Below are positions 10,631 to 21,031 of a stretch of 38,255 bases of DNA, one piece after another. A model generated the notes under the pieces. The model had not been told where the DNA came from. It saw only the letters and a list, made by a program, of their open reading frames with translations, and ran no database searches. The position numbers were made by a program, and so were the translations under genes. Every line of letters starts with the position of its first letter. Position 1 is the stretch's first letter. Origin of the DNA: Zygnema cylindricum (taxonomy: Eukaryota; Streptophyta; Zygnematophyceae; Zygnematales; Zygnemataceae); the NCBI GenBank assembly GCA_037447655.1, contig JBBHKE010003068.1:64001-102255 (forward strand). The letters run 5' to 3'.

Positions 10631-11259
10631 GTGGTTCACACTTGAAAAAAGGGAAAACGGTATGGTATGAAAACGGTACTTTTTTTTGTCCGTCGTGAAC
10701 TGGCACGTGACATTAGCCTATGTCAGCTAGCGTGTCGTGATACAAGCCACTTGCCCGTACGAAAAAGGAAACGCTTTGCGGACATGATATGTACGAATCC
10801 TTCCAAACCAAAATGTACTGCCATGCAAGGGTTTGTACAGACCGAAATTAACCGCGAAGGAACTTTGGACATGCCTTTTTTTTTCCATCGGTGTTTTTTT
10901 TTTTATATATACATTACGTGTTCTCTTATGTGATTGGTCCCCTATTTTGTTCATAAGTTTGCGACGGAATGAATTCTTGTACGGTTCGCGTCCGTGCGCT
11001 TCGTTTTCGAAATTCTTCAAAAACGAAAAAGTGCATTCCGAACATGATGTCCGATGGCAAACGGCAATTGAAGTTTGCTATCCGCAGCTATCAATTTTTT
11101 ACGCTTAAAACTGCATCATTTGTCCGCAGCTACGCTCCAAAACGGTCGAAACCTACCGTCCCAACCGTCACCGCCGCGTTTTTTGTCATTTTATGAATTT
11201 TGGCGTACAGATCCCAAGATTTATGACATCGTTTTCCCATTTTTCCAAGTGTGAACCAC
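10631..11259 (+). mobile_element. MITE family 2a (TIR GTGGTTCACACTTG), copy A
   Basis: 629 bp with terminal inverted repeats of about 30 bp: left GTGGTTCACACTTGAAAAAA, and right, reversed and complemented, GTGGTTCACACTTGGAAAAA. The repeat continues to GGGAAAACG on both sides. The interior frames look like no transposase. The related empty site in arm 1 (8443-8470) confirms insertion. No target-site duplication is obvious. Confidence 0.85.
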
Positions 11260-11288
11260 GCAATAGTTATAACGTGCATAGTTTATAA

Positions 11289-11576
11289 CATAGTTCAAAA
11301 GTAGGTGTTTTTATGGTAGGCCTTTGGTCGGCGCCTTTAACGTAAGTTGTGTTATGGGATTTTCATGTGATCTTCTTATCTCGCTACTTTGATCAACGAC
11401 CGTCCGATCGTCCCAATCTAACGGTGTAAATAATTATTTTTCGTCCGAATGTTTTAATTGGTCCAATTTTTGGTCCGAATAGGTCCGAATACAATATGGG
11501 TCTTTAGGTCATATTGTATGTTTTGCATACAATAGGCATATTGTATGGGCCTACTTTCACCTACTTTTGAACTATG
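11289..11576 (+). mobile_element. hAT-like MITE (TIR CATAGTTCAAAAGTAGG), copy A
   Basis: 288 bp with perfect terminal inverted repeats: CATAGTTCAAAAGTAGGTG at 11289, with its reverse complement ending at 11576. The flanking 8-mers GTTTATAA (11281-11288) and GCTTATAA (11577-11584) are a 7/8 target-site duplication, as expected of the hAT superfamily. It lacks coding sequence. Arm 1 near 8465-8480 is the empty site. Confidence 0.9.
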
Positions 11577-12031
11577 GCTTATAACATGCGGTAATTTGTA
11601 AGCTATATAATTTGAGTAAAATTTGCGTACAGTGCGGAGTATTAATATACACCTAAATGTGTACGTTAATAATTGGTTTTATTTAAGTCACTCTAAGGTT
11701 CATAAGACACACCATTTTTGTTGTTGAATTTATGATTTTCTTGGTTGCTATGAAAGCAAGCCATTCTATTTTTGTGTGTCCCATCCATCCAATTCCCTAA
11801 AAATAGCCTCACGTTGATTCGCTTTAACTAGTCTTTCCTTTGGCCCCGTATTTTTTCCCAAAATGTTTGAAAAAAACCAATCCATGGAAAATCCGTCTTT
11901 CGAGTGGATTTGGTATTTTTGTACGGAGTGCGAAGAAATGTGGCGTAGACTTGTAAACCTTAACGAAAGTTCGTGTTCCACGGCGTTGCATACGCGCGTG
12001 GCGGCTTGGGAATCGGCACAACCGTGTATGG

Positions 12032-12460
12032 CTCTTAGCTTTAATTACACCTGTCCAGATTTCGATTTGAGGCCGCCAATCGGAAAGTACAGTAATCTTT
12101 GACTTCCAATTGTACGCGTGCACGGAGAAAATATGTTTTAATTGGCGAAAAAATATCAACGGTAATAGCCATACGCGGTATAGCCTCCGAAGCAAGTACA
12201 GTACGACGCGCAGTGGGACACGGCTGACAACTTTGGACCGTTCGATTCGAAGACCTTTGTGACCGTGGACACGTCTTTCAACAATTTCGTACGAAATTGT
12301 ACTTGGCGTGTTTTGAAGCTAAGGACGTGGAAGCCACCATTTTGCCACCTGTCCACTCGGCTTTGTACCGTCAATGAATCTTTGCCACTCTTTATCCACT
12401 GCTTTTAGGGTATGGAAAAGTGTCTAATGCTAGGTTAGTTCTTGTGATTTAGTTGAATTA
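12032..12460. other. Copy A-specific block, no gene recognised
   Basis: 430 bp flanked by sequence matching copy B on both sides but itself without counterpart; B carries 20601-21035 at this place. No open frame of note, inverted termini or RNA gene was seen. Confidence 0.5.
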
Positions 12461-13735
12461 TCAGATTTAGTGTTGCTTTGCATATTTCGTACTTTATAGT
12501 TGAATGCTGAATGGTCGACAGATGGTTTTCGTTTCAATCATCCTTTGTATATACTATATATTATATACTATATAGAGGTCTCAACCATTGCTCAAAATAG
12601 CGAAATATAACGGCACGAAGTATTTGGCGGAAATTCCGGCGTGAATTGCGCTCCCTTGACAAAAAGCGTAGATTCTATGAAAAAACTGCCGAATTCAAGT
12701 TTTATAGCACATTCTTCAAGGCTCAAGCTACAGTAACTGACGAAGAGTATCCATGAACGGTTCGATTTTGGTCGATTTTATATTTTTAAATGTTCGAACG
12801 GTTAGATCTTTCTGGTGCTGACTTGCGTTGCTAAACGACAAACTGATGGTTTGCAGTGGTACAAATTATAGTACGGTATTTCAGGAAACGCCAATAACGA
12901 ATGTCCTTTCTTGAAACAAAAAATGTTAGGTCATAACCTGACAGATGTTTCTGGCTGTTTATCTGACTCGTTTTCCTCTGCAGCAAATGGATGTTCCGTA
13001 CATTATTCGTACAGGCTTCGTACACAGGTTTTGACTTTCAGAGAGGTCAACAAATAATAATTATAAATGAAGGTGGCGAGCGCTTATTGGAGCCTTCAAA
13101 GTTCATAACGAAAAAGATACGGATCGGACGGCCAAGATCTTTTAATCTCCTCACTCAATCGTCGATTCATGCCCGTTGATCTCGCTAAAGTTCACGTTCA
13201 ACTGGGCCCTCCAAAAACCACCTGAACAGTGTTCTATGGAACGGGCCGTTACAACTTTAATTTTTTCAAAAAGTTCCGTACTCTCGATGTTGTCGGTGTG
13301 GTAATTTTTGTCGGTTACGTAAATGAATAGATCGGCAAAGCTGGCTAGGGTGACAGGCTTCGTAGCTAATGTGGACCACACTTTTTAGGGTTCACGGACG
13401 CCCCTCCTACATTACTGTACTTAGCCTTAAACACGATTCGTTGAGCCGTACTGTACTTTTCTACACTTTGAAATCGCACTGAATGCAAGAAAGAAAGTGG
13501 AGGGAACTGTTTTGACTGGGCGTGATTTTTCTACCATTGAAAACGGCAGAATGGACCTATGAGGAAATCTTAAGACAGAAAAATGGTGGAAAACTGAGTA
13601 CAGCGAGTGGGAGAGAGAGAGAGAGAGCGAGGTACTGATTCTTGAATAAAAGTGAAGAAGAGGAGGAGGAGGAGGAGGAGGAGGAGGAGCTCTGAAATAG
13701 TAAACTTATGAACCTAGTGCTTTTATTGGTGTCAG
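12461..13735. other. Non-coding DNA upstream of the F-box/LRR 5' exon, copy A
   Basis: Matches 21036-22295 with many substitutions and small indels. Short broken frames are not conserved between the copies. It probably holds the promoter or the first intron of the downstream gene; no core promoter element can be named with confidence. Confidence 0.4.
13661..13690 (+). repeat. (GAG)n tract before the F-box/LRR 5' exon
   Basis: About nine GAG/GGA units. The copy B tract at 22207-22250 is longer. A (GA)n run of about 14 bases lies just upstream at 13614-13628. Confidence 0.85.
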
Positions 13736-14134
13736 TATTTGGATGAAGACAAAGTAATATTGCAGAAAGAGGGAGAGATTAGAGTGGAAAGGAGAGAAAT
13801 AAAGGAGAAAATAGGTCATAAAATTATTGAAAACATGTTGGAAAAATGGGACAGTATAGAGTTTGATGCGAATGAGACAAACATGATTGGGGAAATTGGT
13901 GCAGGGAAAGAGAGAGGGAGAGAAAACAGTGATGAAAAGAGTGGGAAGGAGGAGAGAGTGAGAGAAAATTTACATGACGTGGCGGATTTTGATTCGAAGA
14001 GAGCAGTGAGAGAGGTTGGAGATAGGATGAAAGAATTTGAGAAAAGATTACAGGGATTTGGAAAAGAAGGAGGAGGAGTGGTAGAGTCAATTAGCAGTGA
14101 GTTTACAAGAGAGCGAGAGAGAGAGAGAGAACAG
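13736..14134 (+). pseudogene. Copy A of the 5' coding exon of the F-box/LRR gene, cut by the gap
   Basis: A possible acceptor (GGTGTCAG, ending 13735) precedes an uninterrupted frame that runs into the gap (N from 14135). From 13835 it encodes the same first 100 residues as the complete gene at 22401, nearly base for base. Upstream of that ATG the frame here stays open (YLDEDKVILQKEGEIRVERR...), whereas in copy B it is closed by stops. The rest of the gene (F-box and LRR) is not present after the gap, so this is a truncated duplicate unless the gap hides more. Charged, probably disordered. Confidence 0.65.
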
Positions 14135-14873
14135 NNNNNNNNNNNNNNNNNNNNNNNNNNNNNNNNNNNNNNNNNNNNNNNNNNNNNNNNNNNNNNNNNN
14201 NNNNNNNNNNNNNNNNNNNNNNNNNNNNNNNNNNNNNNNNNNNNNNNNNNNNNNNNNNNNNNNNNNNNNNNNNNNNNNNNNNNNNNNNNNNNNNNNNNNN
14301 NNNNNNNNNNNNNNNNNNNNNNNNNNNNNNNNNNNNNNNNNNNNNNNNNNNNNNNNNNNNNNNNNNNNNNNNNNNNNNNNNNNNNNNNNNNNNNNNNNNN
14401 NNNNNNNNNNNNNNNNNNNNNNNNNNNNNNNNNNNNNNNNNNNNNNNNNNNNNNNNNNNNNNNNNNNNNNNNNNNNNNNNNNNNNNNNNNNNNNNNNNNN
14501 NNNNNNNNNNNNNNNNNNNNNNNNNNNNNNNNNNNNNNNNNNNNNNNNNNNNNNNNNNNNNNNNNNNNNNNNNNNNNNNNNNNNNNNNNNNNNNNNNNNN
14601 NNNNNNNNNNNNNNNNNNNNNNNNNNNNNNNNNNNNNNNNNNNNNNNNNNNNNNNNNNNNNNNNNNNNNNNNNNNNNNNNNNNNNNNNNNNNNNNNNNNN
14701 NNNNNNNNNNNNNNNNNNNNNNNNNNNNNNNNNNNNNNNNNNNNNNNNNNNNNNNNNNNNNNNNNNNNNNNNNNNNNNNNNNNNNNNNNNNNNNNNNNNN
14801 NNNNNNNNNNNNNNNNNNNNNNNNNNNNNNNNNNNNNNNNNNNNNNNNNNNNNNNNNNNNNNNNNNNNNNNNN
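14135..14873. other. Assembly gap (739 N)
   Basis: Unknown sequence begins directly after a (GA)n stretch in the disordered exon. Translated frames crossing it are meaningless. The duplication junction lies in or just after this gap. Confidence 0.99.
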
Positions 14874-15221
14874 TCTACGAAAAACTTATGACCAACATCC
14901 GAGTCTACTAAGTGTTTCGGGTCTTTGTTGTAATTTTAAGAGGCTCAGAGATTAAGGGCAAAACCATAGAGGTGGTTCTAGTTGTTGCAGGGGTCAAAGA
15001 TAGACCAAAAGGAATACTTTTTGTCATGAGCCCTATCATAGATCAACACAAACTTTGGGGCAACTTACGGAAGAAGCAAATATTGAGTAGTTTAAACAGT
15101 AAAAGACACGTAAAAGGGGAAAGGGTGAGAGAAGAGGTGAATGGAGGTGTACGACAGGTTATTCTAGCCTTGTAGAGGAGAGAGGAGAAAGCTCACTGTT
15201 TAGGAGGAGGAGAACTAGACT
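14874..15221 (+). other. Unmatched junction sequence with a short open frame
   Basis: About 350 bp between the gap and the start of copy B with no match elsewhere in the window. A frame from about 14912 to 15175 reads VFVVILRGSEIKGKTIEVVL and onward, with a hydrophobic strand, a polar helix and a basic end. It looks more protein-like than its surroundings, but I do not recognise it. The frame is closed upstream by TAA at 14909-14911 and lacks an ATG; an acceptor-like CTACTAAG at 14905-14912 could make it an internal exon. It may be part of a third gene or of an unplaced piece brought in at the junction. Confidence 0.35.
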
Positions 15222-15947
15222 TTGGTTGTTACGTCCTCGGGAAGGTTGGAGGACTCTGTTTCAGATCAAGAGGAGGAGGATTTGTCACTCGAAAGAGGAG
15301 AGAGGAGATGTTCCGATCTTATTGGACAGCATGTGGAGGTAAGTGGAGAAGAGAGTGGGAAAGGGGAAAATGCACAGAAAATGACAAATTTGATGAGTTA
15401 TAAACGAAGAAGGCATTCAACGGGGTTTCAAACACAACTAGATACTATCCCGAGTACTGTTTTTCATAAGGAAAACCAGATAGAAACTGGGGACGTTGTT
15501 GATCTTGGTGGAGATACCAAAACGGGAATTAGAGACTCGGAGAATTTTAATGTTGTTTCTGGGCTTTGTGAATCATCTGAGCCTACAACCAGTATTCAAA
15601 AAGCATCTTCATCATTATCACAAGAAAAGGCGTTGTTTGGTCAGATGCTTTTAGTAGGGTAAATTCGTCAATATGTGATTTTTCATCGGCAAAACTTTTT
15701 TTTTTTTGCCTATTATTGGTTTGCGGTTTTATGGTTTGATAAGTTCTTTCTTTCCTCTCTCTTTAGGTCAACAGTGTTGATGGTTAGGTGCAGGTTTATA
15801 CAACCTCATCAGGTTATATGGGATGGTAAGAGGAAAATAAGGTTGCTGAGTAGTTCATCAAGAATACTATATCGATGTTCCTCTTCAACTATATATGTCA
15901 TTTCTTCAATCCTCAAAAAGTTGGAGAGAATAGCTAGAGAGAATTGA
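15222..15947 (+). pseudogene. Duplicated 3' end of the sirtuin gene
   Basis: 15222-15658 copies the last 437 bases of the sirtuin tail exon (4582-5018) with about six substitutions, including the phase-2 donor GTAAATTC. A following acceptor-like TCTTTAG (15768-15774) leads into a frame that stays open to 15947, because the TATATAA stop of copy A (5158-5164) is TATACAA here. There is no catalytic domain or start codon, and an in-frame TAG lies just upstream of 15222. It is a pseudogene unless spliced to the 5' exon across the gap. Confidence 0.75.
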
Positions 15948-15949
15948 GT

Positions 15950-18755
15950 ACAGTACAGTGTGAAGTACATTCTGAAGTATGGTCTGGCGGAGGTGGAGCT
16001 CATACTTGTTGTACTGTGGTTCTCTCAGATTTAGTTGTGCTGTTATCCTTTGTTTTCTGCCGTTTGTCTTGCATCACTGTTTTTTGAGGTTTTAGTAACC
16101 TTATTGTCTTGTTTTTTTACCACGGTTGCTTTTTGTTTAGACAACCCATTTTCGCTGTTTTGTCACTTATCTGTTTTCTGTTTTCTGTTTTCTGCTGTTC
16201 TCTGACAAAACTGTTATTTGCTGTTTTATTTACTCATTTGTTTTCTCCTGTTTGTTAACATGAACTGTTTTTCTACAACTTGCTTTTAATCAATTGCTTG
16301 GTTTTCATCCTCGTTCGACTAATTTTTGTGGTTCCGTTCTATTTTTGTTTTGTTCGCCTTTTGCCACTTTAGTCATGATTGTTATTGTTAATTGATTGAT
16401 TGATTGATTGATATTTTTTTTGTTGATTGTTTTCGTTATAAATGGTTTCATGATTTATGTCAATTTTTTTGTTATTTTTTCCACTTTCCCTCAGTTCTCC
16501 GATGGGCTTTATCGCGCTTCCTTATCATATTTAAAGCTTTTCATTCTCTTTTATAATATCCTTGGCTTTTTTTTTAATTGGAATCTAATGAATGTAAAAG
16601 AAGGAAACTTCGTTGCAAAAAGTGCGATGGAAAAAACCATCGAGGTACAAAAGGGGCAAATAAAGGAAAAAAAAAAAAAAAGACTACAAAAGCCAAGGGA
16701 GACTAAGGCAATGATGGATGACGGATGACTGATGGACGTTGGTGGATTTCTTACTCGGTTTATCAGCATGATATGGTTGCGTGTTTTTGTTATAGGGAAA
16801 TTGTGTGAAAACAGTTGGAAAGGCTATATGTGGTTTCCCTGTTTTGTGGATGTGTCATACAGCTTTTTCGGATTTAAAATGGGTATAGTATGGGCTAACC
16901 ATGTGTAGAGGTTACAATTGTTTTCACACATTTGAAGTAAAGGTGTTTATGAGAGTTGTGTATCGGAGGCCCTCATCCGATAGCCTGTATGTACTATTTT
17001 GGGGCTTACTAATAATGCATTTATTGGATTACATGTCGGCTATTGAACATATTGGTGTTACCTACATTATCAGTTTCGCAACATTTGGCATCGCGATAAC
17101 AGGCATATTATTTAGGGTATTGTCAAAGTGCAACTTTCTGCATGGCCAACCACAAAAAAGGTACTTGCCTTTCTTTTTTTTATTTGCGGGTTTAATTATT
17201 TTTTTAGCGATCGCTCTTAACGCCTTGCTGCCACGTGGCGAAGCTTGACATCTTATGTTGTCCTATTAATTGTGTTGTTATGCAGTGAGGTGTGTGTTTA
17301 GTACTTTGTTGTGTGTCGTGATGTAGGACAGTCGCATCTTAAAAATCCCGTAAATACAAATGTATAATACGCCTCACAGTACACTTTAGTACGCTATACA
17401 TGGTATATTTCTGCGGAAGTCATCGTCGATAATAATTAGCAATCAAAAACCTATAATTTTGGTAGCTCGACCAACTGGTATTTTTACAAATCGGTTGTCC
17501 AACATTTCGACCACTGAAGTACAACACTATTTTTTATGCTTTCGGGGCAGTGGCCTGGGACAAAGTGACTTCAAAAGGAACTTCGAAGCAAGCATGACTA
17601 TTTTAACTGGTTCGCAGTGGACTTTTCAACCTATGACTAGCACTTATCGAATTCCTTCGCAATTTTTTTGCCCATAAACTTCTATATGGAAGGAGCCCAC
17701 AGCAGCCCACCATCAAGCCTCTATACTAATTTCTATCATAACATGTTCAACCCGTAGCCCTTCTCCAATAGACAATGTTTGCATAAACACGGCCTTTCAA
17801 ACATAGGTGAGACATGCTAAAACAATTGGCGACACTATATGATTTAGCCCTGTATCGTATGCGTACTATACGGATGTTCCCTTTTAGTACGCATACTATA
17901 CGATAACTTCTGCTACAGTGCGTGTACTATACAGGCCTATAATGCATAACATTTTGCCTTGCTTCCGATAAACCTATCCTCTCATATTTTCCACAAAAAA
18001 GAACCGGTCTACATCGATGACTTGCACGATTGTGGACCGTTTGCACGGTATTAAGCAATCATGTAGCGAAGGATTTTTGTGGTGGGAATAACAATTGACA
18101 ATATTTAATTTGTTAGGTACTTGTTTTAGTAGGTGTTGTCAATTTGCTCAAAGCATTTTCTTTCAACAGATGTCTATAAATGTACTTTGTTTAATGGTTG
18201 CACATCGTGAGTTTCAAAGGGAAGCTTTTTCATTGTCATGCATGGCTACAAACAACACAATTGACATAAAAAATAATATGTTAACGCCAAGTTGAACGAG
18301 AACCTTTTCCTACAAAATAGTATAAAAGAATACCTCACGTTTTTCTATATCCATGAATAACATGACACTACTCGATGTTTTGTCGATAATCGTTTCTCAT
18401 CGTATTGTCCAACTGGCGAACTTGAAAAATATTGTATAGCCTCATTGTGTTGAGGACATTTCATAAAACCGCTCTAGTCTGTCGATGTATTGAGATATGA
18501 TGTGATGTGGTACGAGACATCGTGTACTTCAAATTTTTTTTCCCGATCGGCACTAATGTAGCTTCAATGACAGTAATTTTGGAGCCTTTTTTCATCTCTT
18601 TGGGCGCTAAACATAAATTAGCATTTATAACATCACTTGGAACTAAATTACAAATAAACAACATTACACTAAAAACGACTCCTTTTGTTCCCAACGCTAA
18701 AGACGATCCAAGTTATTTTCACACTCTCAAATCTATCTTATGTGATTACATGTAT
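15950..18755. other. Non-coding duplicate B sequence
   Basis: Matches 5280-8180 with many substitutions and indels. Apart from the MITE at 16803-16929 and the shortened (TTGA)n, no gene or RNA is supported. Reading frames seen in one copy are broken in the other. Confidence 0.6.
16803..16929 (+). mobile_element. MITE family 1, copy in duplicate B
   Basis: Positional equivalent of 6211-6337, with the same terminal inverted repeats and substitutions inside. It was therefore inserted before the segmental duplication. Confidence 0.75.
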
Positions 18756-18905
18756 ATGAAACGGGGGGGGCGGCGTTATTAAAAAGCGCGATGGTAGACC
18801 ATCTGAGCCAATAGGAACAAAATGAAGTAGCATCTCTAAAACTGAAAGAATCACATGACAAGGGAACAAACAAAAAGGAAAATCAAGGCAAAACCGACGA
18901 AAATA
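18756..18905. other. 150-bp segment present only in copy B
   Basis: Lies between ACATGTA and TTGTGTGTATTCAAC, which are almost adjacent in copy A (8156-8180). It starts with a run of eight G. No terminal inverted repeats or target duplication are visible, so it is either an insertion in B or a deletion in A. Confidence 0.6.
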
Positions 18906-19198
18906 TTGTGTGTATTCAACATGCATATGAATTTTATTTATAATCGACTTTATTATAGATATAGTTCATAAATTAAAATGCAATAACATTTTTTCGAATT
19001 TGTTTATTTCTTGAAAAATGAATTGCCCTTTAGTTTAACTCATCGAGCAAAAAATATATTCTTGAACCTCCAACTCCGGCTCAAATACTTTGTTGTTAAA
19101 ATTTACCGAATGTTGCCTTATATAAGCGTTACAATATTGATTTTTTAAGCACAAAAAAGTGTATTGAATTTACTCGAAGTGGCACTCAAAACATATGG

Positions 19199-19826
19199 GT
19201 GGTTCACACTTGAAAAAAGGGAAAACGGTATGGTATGAAAACGGTACTTTTTTTTGTCCGTCGTGAACTGGCACGTGACATTAGCCTATGTCAGCTAGCG
19301 TGTCGTGATACAAGCCACTTGCCCGTACGAAAAAGGAAACGCTTTGCGGACATGATATGTACGAATCCTTCCAAACCAAAATGTACTGCCATGCAAGGGT
19401 TTGTACAGACCGAAATTAACCGCGAAGGAACTTTGGACATGCCTTTTTTTTTCCATCGGTGTTTTTTTTTTATATATACATTACGTGTTCTCTTATGTGA
19501 TTGGTCCCCTAGTTTGTTCATAAGTTTGCGACAAAATGAATTCCTGTACGGTTCACGTCCGTGCGCTTCGTTTTCGAAATTCTTCAAACACGAAAAAGTG
19601 CATTCCGAACATGATGTCCGATGGCAGACGGCAATTGAAGTTTGCTATCCGCAGCTATCAATTTTTTACGCTTAAAACTGCATCATTTGTCCGCAGCTAC
19701 ACTCCAAAACGGTCGAAACCTACCGTCCCAACCGTCACCGCCGCGTTTTTTGTCATTTTATGAATTTTGGCGTACAGATCCCAAGATTTATGACATCGTT
19801 TTCCCATTTTTCCAAGTGTGAACCAC
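19199..19826 (+). mobile_element. MITE family 2a, copy B
   Basis: Same position and same termini as 10631-11259, with about nine differences. The reading frames inside are the same transposon interior and are not a gene. Confidence 0.85.
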
Positions 19827-19855
19827 GCAATAGTTATAACGTGCATAGTTTATAA

Positions 19856-20143
19856 CATAGTTCAAAAGTAGGTGTTTTTATGGTAGGCCTTTGGTCGGCG
19901 CCTTTAACGTAAGTTGTGTTATGGGATTTTCATGTGATCTTCTTATCTCGCTACTTTGATCAACGACCGTCCGATCGTCCCAATCTAACGGTGTAAATAA
20001 TTATTTTTCGTCCGAATGTTTTAATTGGTCCAATTTTTGGTCCGAATAGGTCCGAATACAATATGGGTCTTTAGGTCATATTGTATGTTTTGCATACAAT
20101 AGGCATATTGTATGGGCCTACTTTCACCTACTTTTGAACTATG
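19856..20143 (+). mobile_element. hAT-like MITE, copy B
   Basis: Equivalent of 11289-11576 in the second duplicate: same 288 bp, same TIRs and same flanking 8-mers. The insertion therefore predates the duplication or arrived by gene conversion. Confidence 0.9.
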
Positions 20144-20600
20144 GCTTATAACATGCGGTAATTTGTAAGCTATATAATTTGAGTAAAATTTGCGTACAGT
20201 GCGGAGTATTAATATACACCTAAATGTGTACGTTAATAATTGGTTTTATTTAAGTCACTCTAAGGTTCATAAGACACACCATTTTTGTTGTTGAATTTAT
20301 GATTTTCTTGGTTGCTATGAAAGCAAGCCATTCTATTTTTGTGTGTCCCATCCATCCAATTCCCTAAAAATAGCCTCACGTTGATTCGCTTTAACTAGTC
20401 TTTCCTTTGGCCCCGTATTTTTTCCCAAAATGTTTGAAAAAAACCAATCCATGGAAAATCCGTCTTTCGAGTGGATTTGGTATTTTTGTACGGAGTGCGA
20501 AGAAATGTGGCGTAGACTTGTAAACCTTAACGAAAGTTCGTGTTCCACGGCGTTGCATACGCGCGTGGCGGCTTGGGAATCGGCACAACCGTGTATGGCT

Positions 20601-20819
20601 CGTATCGGGTAGTTTCATATCGCGATAATTTCGATATTCGATATATCGAATATCGATCGAGCAGATTCCTCGATATATCGTACCGGGACCAACATAAATC
20701 ATCGCGATATATATCGCAAAAATTGCATATCCGTACAGTCAGAGTACGGAAAACCGTACGAAAAAGAGTACGAAGAATCGTACGGATATTTTGCCCCCCC
20801 CCCCCCCCCCCCCCCCCCG

Positions 20820-20855
<36 letters not shown>

Positions 20856-21031
20856 GTTGGAAAAAAATTGTAAAATTTTCATTTTCGATATATTGTCGAT
20901 ACGATATATTGGCGATATACGATGATTTGAAATTCGATATATCGAAGCGATATATTGAATATCGGGTACATGAAATTCGATATATATCGAATATCGTCAA
21001 TGGGTCCTCGATACCCAACACTATTAGTTAT
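20601..21031 (+). mobile_element. CGATATATCG-rich element with central poly(C)/poly(G) palindrome
   Basis: Replaces the copy A block 12032-12460. Both flanks are dense in overlapping palindromes (CGATATATCG, ATATCGAATATCG), and the right end reads CGATACCCAACACTA, the inverse of the TAGTGTTG(G/T)GTATCG end at 9017. The left end is GTATCGGGTAG and does not mirror it fully, so the element may be truncated. Probably a non-autonomous hAT-like relic. Confidence 0.5.
20794..20854. repeat. Poly(C)/poly(G) palindrome
   Basis: 25 C, then GC, then 34 G: an almost perfect self-complementary stem made of G:C pairs only. It sits at the centre of the CGATA-rich block. Reading frames through it (runs of Pro or Gly) are artefacts of composition. 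It is either an extreme structure-forming sequence or an assembly join between two homopolymer read ends. Confidence 0.9.

Larger units (their letters stand above)
10404..11905 (+). repeat. Direct repeat arm 2 (carrying two nested MITEs)
   Basis: Shares the TTTGTTTATTTCTTGAAAAA...GGCACTCAAAA sequence and the AAGTCACTCTAAGGTTCAT block with arm 1 (8240-8880). It is interrupted by elements at 10631-11259 and 11289-11576, which are absent from arm 1. Arm 1 thus serves as a related empty site for both insertions. Confidence 0.8.
4584..14134 (+). repeat. Segmental tandem duplication, copy A
   Basis: This segment runs from inside the disordered tail exon of the sirtuin gene to the assembly gap inside the disordered 5' exon of the F-box/LRR gene. 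It matches copy B in blocks: 4584-8180 with 15222-18735, 10404-12031 with 18967-20600, and 12461-14134 with 21036-22699. Copy A alone has 8880-10400. The block 12032-12460 has no counterpart in B, where a different sequence sits. Both copies are in direct orientation. Confidence 0.9.

Noticed and set aside
10667-11196. Frames of 75-97 codons inside the GTGGTTCACAC element, repeated at 19235-19763
   Set aside because: Conserved only because the whole element is duplicated. No transposase or other domain was recognised.
13739-14911. 390-codon open frame through the gap
   Set aside because: Most of it is translated N. Only 13736-14134 is real sequence, reported as a truncated duplicate exon.
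14912-15175. Possible PTS EIIA-like or anion-exchanger cytoplasmic domain
   Set aside because: The hydrophobic-strand and helix pattern is suggestive, but I could not match any defining motif; left unnamed.
15222-15662. Second sirtuin gene
   Set aside because: Only the disordered tail is present. There is no NAD-binding or catalytic sequence and a stop lies just upstream, so it was called a pseudogene fragment.
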